Of a stretch of DNA of 64,000 nucleotides, positions 44,984-53,179 are shown piece after piece; position 1 is the stretch's first letter, and each line of letters starts with the position of its first letter. The translations under genes and the position numbers were made by a program. The stretch is taken from assembly GCA_964550795.1 (NCBI GenBank), contig CAZKBH010000027.1, positions 5,460 to 69,459 of the forward strand, in the 5' to 3' direction. The notes below the pieces were generated by a model. That model ran no database searches. It was not told where the DNA came from and saw only the letters and a list, made by a program, of their open reading frames with translations. This DNA comes from M3007 sp964550795. Its GTDB lineage: Bacteria > Bacteroidota > Bacteroidia > Chitinophagales > Saprospiraceae.

Positions 44984-45631
44984 GTGACCGACGCATACAA
45001 AACCATCGCCGCGCCCAGCACTGGCGAATTCAAAGACCGGGGGAGTAAATTCATCGCCTACGCATGGCCTGTGCGCAGCGAATCCGAAGCCCAGGAACAC
45101 CTGGAAAATCTCAAAAAAGAACATTTTAAAGCACGGCACCATTGCTTCGCCTGGCGTTTTGAGCCAGACGGCAGCCGTTTCCGCTCCAACGACGACGGCG
45201 AACCCAGCGGCACGGCAGGGCGACCCATTTTAGGTCAAATTGATTCATTTTCACTCACTTATATAGTGGTGGTAGTCGTGCGATATTTTGGCGGAACCCT
45301 GCTCGGCACCTCAGGACTCATCCATGCCTACCGCGAAGCCGCCGCCGAAGCCCTGCGCAACGCCGAGATCATCGAATGCCTCGTGAAGGATCATTACCTG
45401 CTGGATTTCGATTACGCACTCATGCCTGACGTCATGAACGCGGTAAAAAAGCTCGAACTCGAAGTGCTTCGGCAAACATTCGAGGAGCGTGGAGTTATTG
45501 AAATCGGCATTCGCCAAAGTGAAACAGCCGCCACCCTTTTGCGCTTCAAAGCCCAGCTCTGGAAAGTTAGTGAGGAAGAAGCCGCCGGAGTGGACTGGCC
45601 ATCAGGACTGGTGGTTACGGCTAACCCATAG
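44984..45631 (+). CDS. YigZ family protein (IMPACT/UPF0029 fold)
   Basis: A 215-residue cytoplasmic protein. The N-terminal IMPACT domain shows FKDRGSKFIAYAWPV, FKARHHCFAWRF and NDDGEPSGTAGRPIL. A DUF1949 region near the C-terminus contains LLDFDYALMPDVMNAVKKLE and EIGIRQSETAATLLRFKAQL. The GTG start is placed immediately after the -7 box. The molecular role is unresolved; relatives regulate translation factors in eukaryotes. Confidence 0.88.
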   Translation: MTDAYKTIAAPSTGEFKDRGSKFIAYAWPVRSESEAQEHLENLKKEHFKARHHCFAWRFEPDGSRFRSNDDGEPSGTAGRPILGQIDSFSLTYIVVVVVRYFGGTLLGTSGLIHAYREAAAEALRNAEIIECLVKDHYLLDFDYALMPDVMNAVKKLELEVLRQTFEERGVIEIGIRQSETAATLLRFKAQLWKVSEEEAAGVDWPSGLVVTANP

Positions 45632-45654
45632 TGGCTTTGCAAGGCATTGGTTGT

Positions 45655-45713
45655 CAATCGAATCAATCGGCCTAATCGTCTCAATCGAATCAATCGTCCA
45701 ATCGAATCAATCG
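45655..45713. repeat. Three CAATCGAATCAATCG repeats
   Basis: Exact 15-base copies at 45655-45669, 45682-45696 and 45699-45713, spaced 27 and 17 bases apart, abutting the MITE-like element at 45714. The reverse complement occurs near 35044-35084. Confidence 0.8.
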
Positions 45714-45878
45714 CCTAGTGCCGCATCCACCGAATGGCTAGTGAATTGGCCTGGTAGATTTTTTGTTCTTCAAGGCTTGAGGAGGGCGCAATGCGGGACA
45801 TTTTAACCGACGAAGAACGCAGAAGAACGGAAAATATAACCGTCAATTCACTAGCCATTCGGTGGATGCGGCACTAGG
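45714..45878. mobile_element. MITE-like element, 165 bp, with 35-bp perfect inverted ends
   Basis: Bases 45714-45748 and 45844-45878 are perfect 35-base inverted repeats (ends CCTAGTGCCGC...). The inside has a secondary inverted repeat (TTTTTTGTTCTTC and GAAGAACGGAAAAT) and no gene. The right end contains the stop codon TAG of the VWA gene (45874-45876). It resembles the 161-bp element at 26723 in size and in holding AATGCGGG. Confidence 0.8.
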
Positions 45879-46848
45879 GTGTAATGGCGCGAAAAACACC
45901 CCAAATAGCCACAATTTCTATCAAAATCAGCAACACCGCAGCGCCTATAAACCAATGGAAATAATCCGTGGTACGCCGTACAGTACTGATTTCAATTTTG
46001 GTTTTTTCCAGGCGATCAATCTCGGCATAAATGGCCTCCAAATCGCGCTCGGAAAAAGCGCGGTAGAATTTCCCGCCCGTCTCAGCCGCTATTTCCTCCA
46101 ATAATTGGGTGTCAAACCGCATGAATCGTGGGGCATAAGCGTAAGAGCCATTCGGGTTTCGTTGTGCTGGCGACATGACCACACCTTCCGTGCCAATCCC
46201 AACGGTGTAAACCCGAATCCCGAGGGTTTTAGCAATCTCCGCGGCCTTCAGTGGCGCGATGTAACCCGCATTGTTCTCTCCATCCGTCAGCAGCACCACA
46301 ATTTTACTGCGCGAGGGACTGTCTTTCAAGCGGTTAACGGCAGTTGCCAGGCCCATGCCCACGGCCGTGCCGTCTTCCAGGCGACCCACCGCGAGTTCAT
46401 TGATAAACGTTTGCACCACCCGCCGATCCGTGGTTAGCGGACACTGGGTGAAGGCTTCTGCACTGAAAGCCACCAGCCCTATACGATCGTGCGGGCGTTT
46501 GGAGACAAAATCTGCAGCAACCCGTTTGGCCACCGATAGCCGGTCAGGATCGAAGTCGCGACTCAGCATAGAAGGAGAAATATCCATGCTCAGCACAATG
46601 TCGAGCGCGTCCGCCTTGATTTTTTCCTCCTCCCATTTGCGCTGTGGCCTCGCCATGGCAACAATCAACAGGGCCAAGGCAAACCAGCGCAACCAGGGAA
46701 GTTTTCCACGAATTTTGGTCCGAAGGCTATAGTCCGCCAACTGGGTTTGTGGATGTGGCATCCGCAGGGCAAGCCCTTCCCGCCTGCGCCAGGTTAACCA
46801 GGCAAGGGGAAGAAATAGCAAGAGCCAAAGCGGATCAGCGAGTGTCAT
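45874..46848 (-). CDS. VWA domain membrane protein (BatA-like)
   Basis: A 324-residue protein with an N-terminal span (LADPLWLLLFLPLAWLTW), a second span near 55-65 (WFALALLIVAMARP), a VWA domain with the MIDAS motif DISPSM, and a C-terminal span (FIGAAVLLILIEIVAIWGVF). This is the BatA layout of the Bacteroidota aerotolerance cluster. It overlaps the upstream gene by 14 bases. Its stop codon lies inside the end of the MITE-like element, so the original C-terminus may have been a few residues longer or shorter. Confidence 0.87.
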   Translation of the reverse strand: MTLADPLWLLLFLPLAWLTWRRREGLALRMPHPQTQLADYSLRTKIRGKLPWLRWFALALLIVAMARPQRKWEEEKIKADALDIVLSMDISPSMLSRDFDPDRLSVAKRVAADFVSKRPHDRIGLVAFSAEAFTQCPLTTDRRVVQTFINELAVGRLEDGTAVGMGLATAVNRLKDSPSRSKIVVLLTDGENNAGYIAPLKAAEIAKTLGIRVYTVGIGTEGVVMSPAQRNPNGSYAYAPRFMRFDTQLLEEIAAETGGKFYRAFSERDLEAIYAEIDRLEKTKIEISTVRRTTDYFHWFIGAAVLLILIEIVAIWGVFRAITP

Positions 46849-47788
46849 GCGGCGCTTGTTCGGGGGTTTGGGGTTCGTTTAATTGGGTTTCCAAAATGAT
46901 TTTTTTCGCAATTTCCATAGATGCTTCCTGGAAAGAGTCCGGGGGAATAATTTTGGCAAATTTGGCCAGGTCGGCCTGGGTTAAAACGGCTTGCAAGTCC
47001 CTTAAAAAATGTGCCGGGAAGGCACTTCCGGCCAAATGACTCAAAGTCTGCTCGGTGGTGGATTCCAGCGCTGGAATATGGAATTGGTTTTCCAAATATT
47101 CCCGGAGTACAAACGTCAGCTCGGCGTAATGTTCTTTCACAAAACCCTGTGTAATCCACTGTTTCTGAGCTAAAACATGGAGTTTTTTCAGCGCCAGCTC
47201 ATGCGCCGGGATGGCAATGCTGCGGCTTAACATTTTGCTTTTTGCCTTGCGATTGGCCAGCCAGTACATCAACCCCAGCAATGCCAGCACACCCAAACCG
47301 CCCAATATCCAGGGCCAATAATCGGTCCAATGTGTAGCTTCCCGGTGAATGTCTTTGATGGGCGCCATATCGTTTAAATCGTCGGGCGAAGGCGTGGCCG
47401 TCACGACGAGCTGCAAGGGATTGGAATAAAGGGTGTCGCCACTTTTGAGGGTAAAAAGAAGCACTGGAATTTCCAGAGAATCCTCGTCGAAGAACAGCGC
47501 AGTAATGGTTTTGTGCAAAAACTGCCCTTCCAAGCGCCAGGGACTTTTTGAAAGGATGTTTTGTTCCGGCAGCACATTTTCCCAAACCTCGAAGTGAATT
47601 GAATCCGGTGCGCCAACATTTGCAGGGAACCGCAGATGGAGCTGAAGCGGATTGCCGGTTTCTACCTGATTGCTATCGGCGCGCAACGCCACCTGTGCTA
47701 CGGACTGGAATGTATTAAAGCAAAGTGCAAACACCACTGCGCTGCACAAAAGGCTTCGATTCAGACATTTTAAAGCATTTTTCCTCAT
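46835..47788 (-). CDS. Membrane protein of the Bat-like operon
   Basis: A 317-residue protein. Signal peptide (about 1-32), an extracytoplasmic immunoglobulin-like region with LRADSNQVETGNPLQLHLRFP (about 35-150), a membrane span (YWPWILGGLGVLALLGLMYWLA, about 162-183) and a cytoplasmic helical tail. This is the layout of BatD-related/DUF4381-type proteins. The position between the DUF58 and VWA genes, with 4-base and 14-base overlaps, supports joint translation. Specific function unknown. Confidence 0.8.
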   Translation of the reverse strand: MRKNALKCLNRSLLCSAVVFALCFNTFQSVAQVALRADSNQVETGNPLQLHLRFPANVGAPDSIHFEVWENVLPEQNILSKSPWRLEGQFLHKTITALFFDEDSLEIPVLLFTLKSGDTLYSNPLQLVVTATPSPDDLNDMAPIKDIHREATHWTDYWPWILGGLGVLALLGLMYWLANRKAKSKMLSRSIAIPAHELALKKLHVLAQKQWITQGFVKEHYAELTFVLREYLENQFHIPALESTTEQTLSHLAGSAFPAHFLRDLQAVLTQADLAKFAKIIPPDSFQEASMEIAKKIILETQLNEPQTPEQAPHDTR

Positions 47789-48651
47789 TTTTTGGCCCGT
47801 TTTTCAAAAAAATGAAGCAATGCCGAAGCATACGACTCGGAAGTTTGCAGGCTTAAAAAATCCGCACCTGCCCGGCGGAAAGCGGTAGCCGCATCGGTTT
47901 GTTTTTCATCAAAACGTTTGGTGTAAGCCCGGCGAAGTTGAGGATCGGACGTATCGAGCCAGGCGTGTTGGCCTGTTTCCGAATCCCGGGTGCGCAGCAG
48001 GCCCACATCGGGAATTTCTCGCTCACGTTGATCCCAGCTATGGATACCTACGCAGTCATGGCGCTGCGCGAGGGTCCGGAGTGCCAGCTCGTAATCCTGC
48101 GACCAAAAATCGGACAAGACGAAGCATACACTCTTCTTTTTCAATACGTTTCGGGTAAATTGAATCGCAGCGGCAAGGTTGGTACCTCGTTCGCCGGGCT
48201 GAACATTGAGCAGTTCGCGGAGAATGCGCAAGGTGTTTTGGCGGCCTTTTTTCGGGGGGATGTACAACTCGGGTTGGTCGGAAAACAGCAGCAGCCCTAC
48301 TTTGTCGTTGTTGGAATCAGCACTGAAAGCGAGCAGGGCACAAATTTCGGTCAAAAGTTCCTGTTTCCATTGTCCGCTCAAGCCAAAAAAAGCAGAGCCA
48401 CTCACATCCACCAGCAGCATCACCGTCAGTTCGCGTTCTTCCTCATACACTTTAATATGCGGTTCGCCGGTTCGAGCGGTTACATTCCAGTCAATATCCC
48501 GCACATCGTCGCCAAACTGATATTGGCGCACCTCGCTGAACGACATGCCTCGCCCTTTGAAGGCGCTATGGTAACCGCCGGTAAAAAGGTTGCGTGTAAG
48601 CCGGCGTGTCTTGATCTCAATCTTACGGACTTTCTTGATCAGTTCTTCCAT
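47785..48651 (-). CDS. DUF58 domain protein
   Basis: A 288-residue cytoplasmic protein of the DUF58 family, which resembles a VWA fold. Hallmarks are FTGGYHSAFKGRGMSFSEVRQYQFGDDVRDIDWNVTARTGEPHIKVYEEERELTVMLLVDVSGS and CVGIHSWDQRE. DVSGS is the MIDAS-like motif. Usually encoded after a MoxR ATPase; none is in the window (a rhodanese-like gene is upstream). It overlaps the next gene by 4 bases. Confidence 0.93.
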   Translation of the reverse strand: MEELIKKVRKIEIKTRRLTRNLFTGGYHSAFKGRGMSFSEVRQYQFGDDVRDIDWNVTARTGEPHIKVYEEERELTVMLLVDVSGSAFFGLSGQWKQELLTEICALLAFSADSNNDKVGLLLFSDQPELYIPPKKGRQNTLRILRELLNVQPGERGTNLAAAIQFTRNVLKKKSVCFVLSDFWSQDYELALRTLAQRHDCVGIHSWDQREREIPDVGLLRTRDSETGQHAWLDTSDPQLRRAYTKRFDEKQTDAATAFRRAGADFLSLQTSESYASALLHFFEKRAKK

Positions 48652-48660
48652 TTTACCCGC

Positions 48661-48713
48661 CGTAGCCTCGGCGAAGGAGGGTTTACCCGTAGCTTCAGCT
48701 ATGGAGGGTTTAC
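48661..48713. repeat. Direct repeat of 26 bases, period 27
   Basis: CGTAGCYTCRGCKAWGGAGG-type units at 48661-48686 and 48688-48713, ending GGGTTTAC, between the DUF58 gene and the rhodanese-like gene. The first unit has an inner palindrome-like TCGGCGA. Confidence 0.65.
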
Positions 48714-48714
48714 A

Positions 48715-49182
48715 CTATCTCAAAATCGTAGACGAATCTATTCCACTATCTCCCGACACCAAGGTTTTCCCCTCTCTGGCCCAACTGTAAATACCGCCAG
48801 CCAATTCATAGGTCCTTTTAAAGCCCAACTGCTTCATTGTCTGCGCCGCTTGAAGGCTGCGCGTACCGTCGGTGTCGTACACAATGACAGGATTATCAAC
48901 CCCAAGTCGCACGATGCGCTGTGCAAAATCCGGTGCGTTGAGGTCGCAGTTAATGGAACGGTAAATATGACTCGTGCGGAATTCCAATTCAGAACGAACA
49001 TCAACGATGGGAATGTTGGGATCTATTTTCCGCAGGGAGTCAATTTCCAAGGGCCAAACGCGCAGAATGGAGGAGTCTTGGAGGCTCCCGGCCAGCCCCT
49101 CCATTTTTGGGGTAGCGGGTTGATTTTGACAAGAAAAAAGAAACAAAGCTACTACGATGGTGGCAAAAAGCGAGGTGCGCAT
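48715..49182 (-). CDS. Rhodanese-like lipoprotein lacking the catalytic cysteine
   Basis: A 155-residue lipoprotein. Signal peptide and lipobox LFLFSC (Cys18). A single rhodanese domain follows: VDVRSELEFRTSHIYRSINCDL and the active-site loop VIVYDTDGTRS, then LGFKRTYELAGGIYSWAREGK. In active rhodaneses the loop begins with Cys; here Asp103 is in its place. It is therefore probably a binding or regulatory module. The start at ATG 49182 is chosen; a long frame extends upstream, antisense to the PSP1 tail. Confidence 0.8.
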   Translation of the reverse strand: MRTSLFATIVVALFLFSCQNQPATPKMEGLAGSLQDSSILRVWPLEIDSLRKIDPNIPIVDVRSELEFRTSHIYRSINCDLNAPDFAQRIVRLGVDNPVIVYDTDGTRSLQAAQTMKQLGFKRTYELAGGIYSWAREGKTLVSGDSGIDSSTILR

Positions 49183-49213
49183 GATGAACAGATGAAGTAC
49201 AATTGGTAAACGT

Positions 49214-50644
49214 TTAATTTTTATCTCCTTTGTTTTCGTCGCGAGGTTTGCCGCCGTTGCCGTCGTTTGGCCGAGGCCCCTGGTTTCTATTGGGGTTCGG
49301 TGGACGGTTTTCCTGCTTCGGGCGCTCACCCTGGCGTTGCTCCGGCCGGTTGCTTTGCGGCGGCCGATTTCCAGCTCCCTGGTTTCCGCCATTGCTCGGA
49401 CGATCATGGCGACGGGGCGGCGGGCCTTGCCGACGACCCTGTTCTGCATCATTCTGCGAGGCTTTTTCGACCGCTGCCGCAGCAGATTGGGAGCGGTCGC
49501 GGCTTTTATTTCGGTTCTTTTTGCGCTTGTTGCGCTTTTCCATGGGCAGCTGGATGACGTCGTGCACATTTTCAAAGTCCGGAACAGCTTCCTCCGGTTC
49601 TTCTGGCTCAGTACTCGGTGCCATCGCAAGAATATCCTCCAGACTTGCTGGTAATTTGCCCGATTTAATCAAATCAATGGCTTCCCAAATTTGGTCCACA
49701 TGAATTGCGTAGAACTTGCCCCGATCCTCCGCGTACGTGTAAAACATGAGCCGTTTGAACACGTCCGTTTTGATCAAAATTGCCAGACCGGCCTGTGTTT
49801 TTAGGCGTTCGGCACGATCCGGAAAATCCTCAAGGGCGTCAATATAGGTGTCTAGTTCGTAGTTCAGGCAACATTTCAGGCGACCACACATGCCAGAAAG
49901 TTTGGTCTGGTTGATCGCGAGGTTTTGGTAACGGGCCGCAGCCGTGTTTACACTTTTAAACTCTGTAAGCCAGGTTGAACAGCAAAGTTCGCGGCCACAG
50001 TTGCCCAGGCCACCAATGCGGGCAGACTCCTGGCGGGCACCGATTTGGCGCATTTCCACCTTCACCTTGAAATCGCGGGCGTAGTGCCGGATGAGTTCAC
50101 GGAAGTCAACCCGACCATCAGCGGTATAAAAAAAGGTGCATTTTCGGCCGTCGCCCTGGAATTCCACGTCGCCGATTTTCATGTTCAAATTCAGGGTGCG
50201 CGCAATGGCCCGTGCATGAATCAGGATATCGCGTTCTTCTTTGCGCACTTCATCGAGGCGTTCCAGGTCGCGTTCGTGGGCTTTGCGCACCACCTGACCG
50301 AGCCGGGCATCCTGACGCACGCGCTTGCGTTTCATCTGAAGGCGCACGAGTTCGCCCGTAAGCGTGACGGTTCCAACATCAAAGCCGCCGCCGGTGGCCT
50401 CCACCACCACCCAATCGCCTGTAGTGGCACGGGTATGGGGTGGATTTTTAAAAAATTCTTTGCGTGAACCGTTTTTGAAACTGACCTCAACGGCATCAAA
50501 AGGGCGCGGGTCTGCGATCCCTTGGGCCGTTATCCAGTCGTATGTGTTGTGGCGATTACATCCGCCTGTGGCACAGCCGCCGTTTGATTTGCAGCCTTTT
50601 GCGCTATCTTTTCCTGTAGAACAGGAGCATCCGATACATCCCAT
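49214..50644 (-). CDS. PSP1 domain protein (RicT/YaaT-like) with low-complexity basic tail
   Basis: A 476-residue protein. The N-terminus is Cys/Gly-rich (MGCIGCSCSTGKDSAKGC). The PSP1 core includes RFFKNPPHTRATTGDW-like sequence and the conserved GNCGRELCCSTW with SGMCGRLKCCLNYE cysteines, which in relatives bind an Fe-S cluster in an RNA-processing complex. The last about 115 residues are Arg/Asn/Pro/Gln-rich and disordered (RDRSQSAAAAVEKASQND..., RPPQSNRPEQRQGERPK). A -7 box lies 168 bases upstream, and holB is nearby, a common Bacteroidota pairing. Confidence 0.88.
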   Translation of the reverse strand: MGCIGCSCSTGKDSAKGCKSNGGCATGGCNRHNTYDWITAQGIADPRPFDAVEVSFKNGSRKEFFKNPPHTRATTGDWVVVEATGGGFDVGTVTLTGELVRLQMKRKRVRQDARLGQVVRKAHERDLERLDEVRKEERDILIHARAIARTLNLNMKIGDVEFQGDGRKCTFFYTADGRVDFRELIRHYARDFKVKVEMRQIGARQESARIGGLGNCGRELCCSTWLTEFKSVNTAAARYQNLAINQTKLSGMCGRLKCCLNYELDTYIDALEDFPDRAERLKTQAGLAILIKTDVFKRLMFYTYAEDRGKFYAIHVDQIWEAIDLIKSGKLPASLEDILAMAPSTEPEEPEEAVPDFENVHDVIQLPMEKRNKRKKNRNKSRDRSQSAAAAVEKASQNDAEQGRRQGPPPRRHDRPSNGGNQGAGNRPPQSNRPEQRQGERPKQENRPPNPNRNQGPRPNDGNGGKPRDENKGDKN

Positions 50645-50812
50645 GTTTATTTGGAAGCCAAAGACGGTTGTTGAACCGATTCTGACTGTGATTTTTGCGA
50701 CCTCGTTTTAAACGAGATTGGTTTGATAAATGAAGGTGCGGGATAAAATTCCACACCCGGTTCGGGTTTGAGTGCGAAGTTTAGATGGACCAGCCAACCT
50801 GCACTCCGGGAG

Positions 50813-50820
50813 CAAAAGTA
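50813..50820 (-). promoter_or_regulatory. Bacteroidota -7 box (TACTTTTG)
   Basis: Minus-strand TACTTTTG, 168 bases before the PSP1 start. In the 251-bp spacer 50645-50895; no other feature is seen there. Confidence 0.45.
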
Positions 50821-50895
50821 ACACGGGAAAAGCCAGATTTACCAAATTTTCAAAAAGTTCTCACTTCTGCGCAGCGAAGGCATTCGGTTTTACCC

Positions 50896-51162
50896 TCAAG
50901 TGAGGATTAAAAGCAGGCCAATACACAAACAAATCAGGATCGTAATGGCAAAATACCGTTGCAACTCGGGCTTGAAAAGCCGCATCACGCCGCCAATGAG
51001 TATGCTCGGGAGGGCCATGCCCAAAAAGACTGCACCCACCACTTTTTGCGTGATTTTGCCGTCGTTGAACTGATACGCTACGGCATATTCTCCGATCCCG
51101 ACAAGTACCGTAAGTCCGAGTACCAGGACAAATTTATTCCAGGAAAAACTGTGGGTTTCCAT
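50896..51162 (-). CDS. Small membrane protein after holB
   Basis: An 88-residue protein with three predicted spans (FVLVLGLTVLVGIGEYAVAY, VVGAVFLGMALPSILIGGV, YFAITILICLCIGLLLILT). It starts 3 bases after the stop of holB, so the two are co-transcribed. No family is recognised and the function is unknown. Confidence 0.72.
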   Translation of the reverse strand: METHSFSWNKFVLVLGLTVLVGIGEYAVAYQFNDGKITQKVVGAVFLGMALPSILIGGVMRLFKPELQRYFAITILICLCIGLLLILT

Positions 51163-51165
51163 GGC

Positions 51166-52407
51166 TCAATTTGGACTGGGTGTTTTCATGATTTTATGCA
51201 TTTTGATGGAGGTATCCAGGAAAAGAATCTTCGGGTTTGCGTTGCGTTCGATGTAATAAATATTGTCGTTCAGCAAGCCAACAATTTGTGCAATCTTCTC
51301 AAAATCAAGCACTTTCGCCATGTTTTGAGCCGTAGCCAGTTCTTCCGGGCGCAGCCGCATGGTTGGGCTTCCGGTACTTACCAGGGAGAGCATTTCGCGC
51401 AAAAAATGCAACCCGTAATGCAGGAATTGTTTCTGGTTTTCGCGGCCAAGTTTGGCAAATTCTTCTGTCCAGCGAACCATTTCCACCGCATGTCCGCGCC
51501 AACATTTGCGCAGCCAATCGAGTAACAATTTGGCATCATCGGCGATGGGCGCATCGGCGGCAGCTAGGGCGGCCCCATAATCTCCGCCGCTCAAAAAAGC
51601 AATCTGACGCGCGCGCGCAGCATCAAGTCCACGATGTTGCACCAATCCCTCAGCGACTTCCTCGTCGGAAAGTGGGTCGAGTTTGACCAATTGGCAACGG
51701 GAAAGAATAGTGTTCAAAATCAGATCCTGATTTTCTGCCACCAGCAGAAATATAGTCTCTTCCGGTGGCTCTTCGATGAGCTTGAGCAGCCGATTTCCTT
51801 CTTTCCCAAGGTATTCGGGCAGCCACATCAGCAAAATTTTATAGCGGCCCTCAAAAGCTTTCAGGCTTAGTTTTTTGAGGATGGCGTTGCACTCTTCTTT
51901 GTTGATATTGCCCTGTTTGTTGTCCGCACCCAGCCGTTGCAACCAGGTATTGACATCTGCATAGGGGGTTTCGGACAAAAACATGCGCCAGTCTTTCAAA
52001 AAATCCGTGCTAACGGCATTGGTCCCAACCGTCGGGAAAGAAAAGTGAATGTCGGGGTGGGTGTATTGCGCTGCTTTCCGGCAGGCGGAACAGGTGCCGC
52101 AGGGCTGGAAATTGGGGGTTGGTGATTGGTGGAGTGGTGGAGTGGTGATTGGTGGATTGGTGGACTGGGGACTGGTGATTGGTGAATTGGTGATTGGCGA
52201 GTCTGATTCAAACAATCCTGGCGAAGCTTCTTGGGAGGTACTGTTATTATATTGTTCGCACTGCAGCAGCTGGGCAAAAGCCGTAGCCAGGGCCAGTCCT
52301 CCGCCGCCCGTTGGCGAAAGAAAAAGCAGGGCATGAGGCACGCGCTCGCTTGCGGCGAGGGATGCCAGAAAATCTTTGGTGCGTTGTTGGCCGATCATGT
52401 TTTGCAT
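51166..52407 (-). CDS. holB: DNA polymerase III subunit delta'
   Basis: A 413-residue clamp-loader subunit. Degenerate P-loop SPTGGGGLAL (31-40), zinc-site cysteines Cys50 and Cys103/106/109 (CGTCSAC), the SRC motif at 236-238 (arginine finger), and the sensor region VAENQDLILNTILSRCQ. In most family members the first zinc cysteine is followed by the other three within about 10 residues. Here about 50 residues (51-102, low-complexity Thr/Pro/Ser) separate them, encoded by the simple repeat at 52114-52200. The zinc ligands are preserved on both sides. Confidence 0.9.
   Translation of the reverse strand: MQNMIGQQRTKDFLASLAASERVPHALLFLSPTGGGGLALATAFAQLLQCEQYNNSTSQEASPGLFESDSPITNSPITSPQSTNPPITTPPLHQSPTPNFQPCGTCSACRKAAQYTHPDIHFSFPTVGTNAVSTDFLKDWRMFLSETPYADVNTWLQRLGADNKQGNINKEECNAILKKLSLKAFEGRYKILLMWLPEYLGKEGNRLLKLIEEPPEETIFLLVAENQDLILNTILSRCQLVKLDPLSDEEVAEGLVQHRGLDAARARQIAFLSGGDYGAALAAADAPIADDAKLLLDWLRKCWRGHAVEMVRWTEEFAKLGRENQKQFLHYGLHFLREMLSLVSTGSPTMRLRPEELATAQNMAKVLDFEKIAQIVGLLNDNIYYIERNANPKILFLDTSIKMHKIMKTPSPN
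52114..52200 (-). repeat. In-frame simple repeat inside holB
   Basis: Iterated words of the type GGTGATTGGTGGATTGG (plus strand) covering residues about 70-98 of delta' and encoding a Thr-Pro-Ser-Ile stretch (NSPITNSPITSPQSTNPPIT). The frame is open through it. Confidence 0.85.
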
Positions 52408-52524
52408 CGTTTTGGGCGTAAAATGCGTTTTTCGCCTTAAATTAAGCGATCATCAAACGGCGCACAAGGTACGCGCTTGAGGCCTTGCTTTACAAAAACA
52501 CGCCTCGAAAAACCCGGGGAGCTG

Positions 52525-52532
52525 TAAGTTTG
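52525..52532 (+). promoter_or_regulatory. Bacteroidota -7 box (TAAGTTTG)
   Basis: TAAGTTTG matches TAnnTTTG, 24 bases before the ATG at 52557. Confidence 0.55.
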
Positions 52533-52556
52533 CCCATCAAAATTCAATAACAAGAT

Positions 52557-53084
52557 ATGGAACTACTGGGTATCGGATCTCGCGTCAAACACCCCGCGTA
52601 TGGCGACGGGGCAATCATCCGCCTCCATGTGGCGGCTTACGAAGTTTGTTTTATGCAATTTGGCCTCAAGTTGGTCGGTAAAGACTACAACAGTTGGCAG
52701 GTAGTGGAGCGCATCGCCCCGGAAGAAGCGGTGTCGTTTACAGAAGCGGAGGAATCGCTCGTGCGCATCTTACGCGCCTGGTCTGGGGTGAGCCTGGAAA
52801 CCGTTCCCCTCGGGGATCGCTGGAAAAACGGCAAAATGATCCTGCAAGCCGACGGCGTTCAGCCCAAAGAGCTGCCCATTGACACGTTTTTTCACAAAAT
52901 TGTGATGATGCGCGACCGGCTCCGGGTGCTGGAACAGGGCATCAACGCCCACAAAAAACTGAGCGACGAAGACAAGGTGAATCTCCAGCAGTACATCACA
53001 CGCTGTTATGGGAGCATGACCACCTTCAATGTCTTGTTCAAAAACAAGGAAGATTATTTTGTGGGTGATAGCGGGAAGGACTAA
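52557..53084 (+). CDS. Conserved hypothetical protein
   Basis: A 175-residue soluble protein conserved in Bacteroidota by its appearance. The N-terminal part (GIGSRVKHPAYGDGAIIRLHVAAYEVCFMQFG) resembles a small SH3-like/CarD or UvrD-C-type barrel (VxHPxYGxG). The rest is helical (IDTFFHKIVMMRDRLRVLEQGINAHKKLSDEDKVNLQQYITRCYGSMTTF). Function unknown. It is followed by trxB after 95 bases. Confidence 0.78.
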   Translation: MELLGIGSRVKHPAYGDGAIIRLHVAAYEVCFMQFGLKLVGKDYNSWQVVERIAPEEAVSFTEAEESLVRILRAWSGVSLETVPLGDRWKNGKMILQADGVQPKELPIDTFFHKIVMMRDRLRVLEQGINAHKKLSDEDKVNLQQYITRCYGSMTTFNVLFKNKEDYFVGDSGKD

Positions 53085-53162
53085 AAAGTCCTCCTAAAGA
53101 CATTTGAATCCGTGGCAATCTAACAATACCAACCCTTTTGGGAATATCCTGTTGAGGCTTGC

Positions 53163-53170
53163 TACATTTG
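53163..53170 (+). promoter_or_regulatory. Bacteroidota -7 box of trxB (TACATTTG)
   Basis: TACATTTG, 9 bases before the ATG at 53180, with CTTTTG at 53135-53140 as a possible -33 element. It supports 53180 as start and a very short leader. Confidence 0.6.
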
Positions 53171-53179
53171 CAGCAAATT

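Noticed and set aside
45655..45713. Three 15-bp repeats considered as a degenerate CRISPR array.
   Set aside because: Spacing is irregular (27 and 17 bases), the repeat is too short and no cas gene is nearby.
47899..49209. Plus-strand frame of 436 codons opposite the DUF58 and rhodanese-like genes.
   Set aside because: It crosses two genes on the other strand and shows no domain-like sequence.
48183..49629. Extension of the rhodanese-like frame up to 49629 to give a 304-residue protein.
   Set aside because: The extra N-terminal part is the shadow of the PSP1 gene; the lipoprotein signal at 49182 marks the real start.
49230..49703. Plus-strand frame opposite the low-complexity tail of the PSP1 gene.
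   Set aside because: It mirrors the Arg/Pro/Gln-rich tail and has no independent support.
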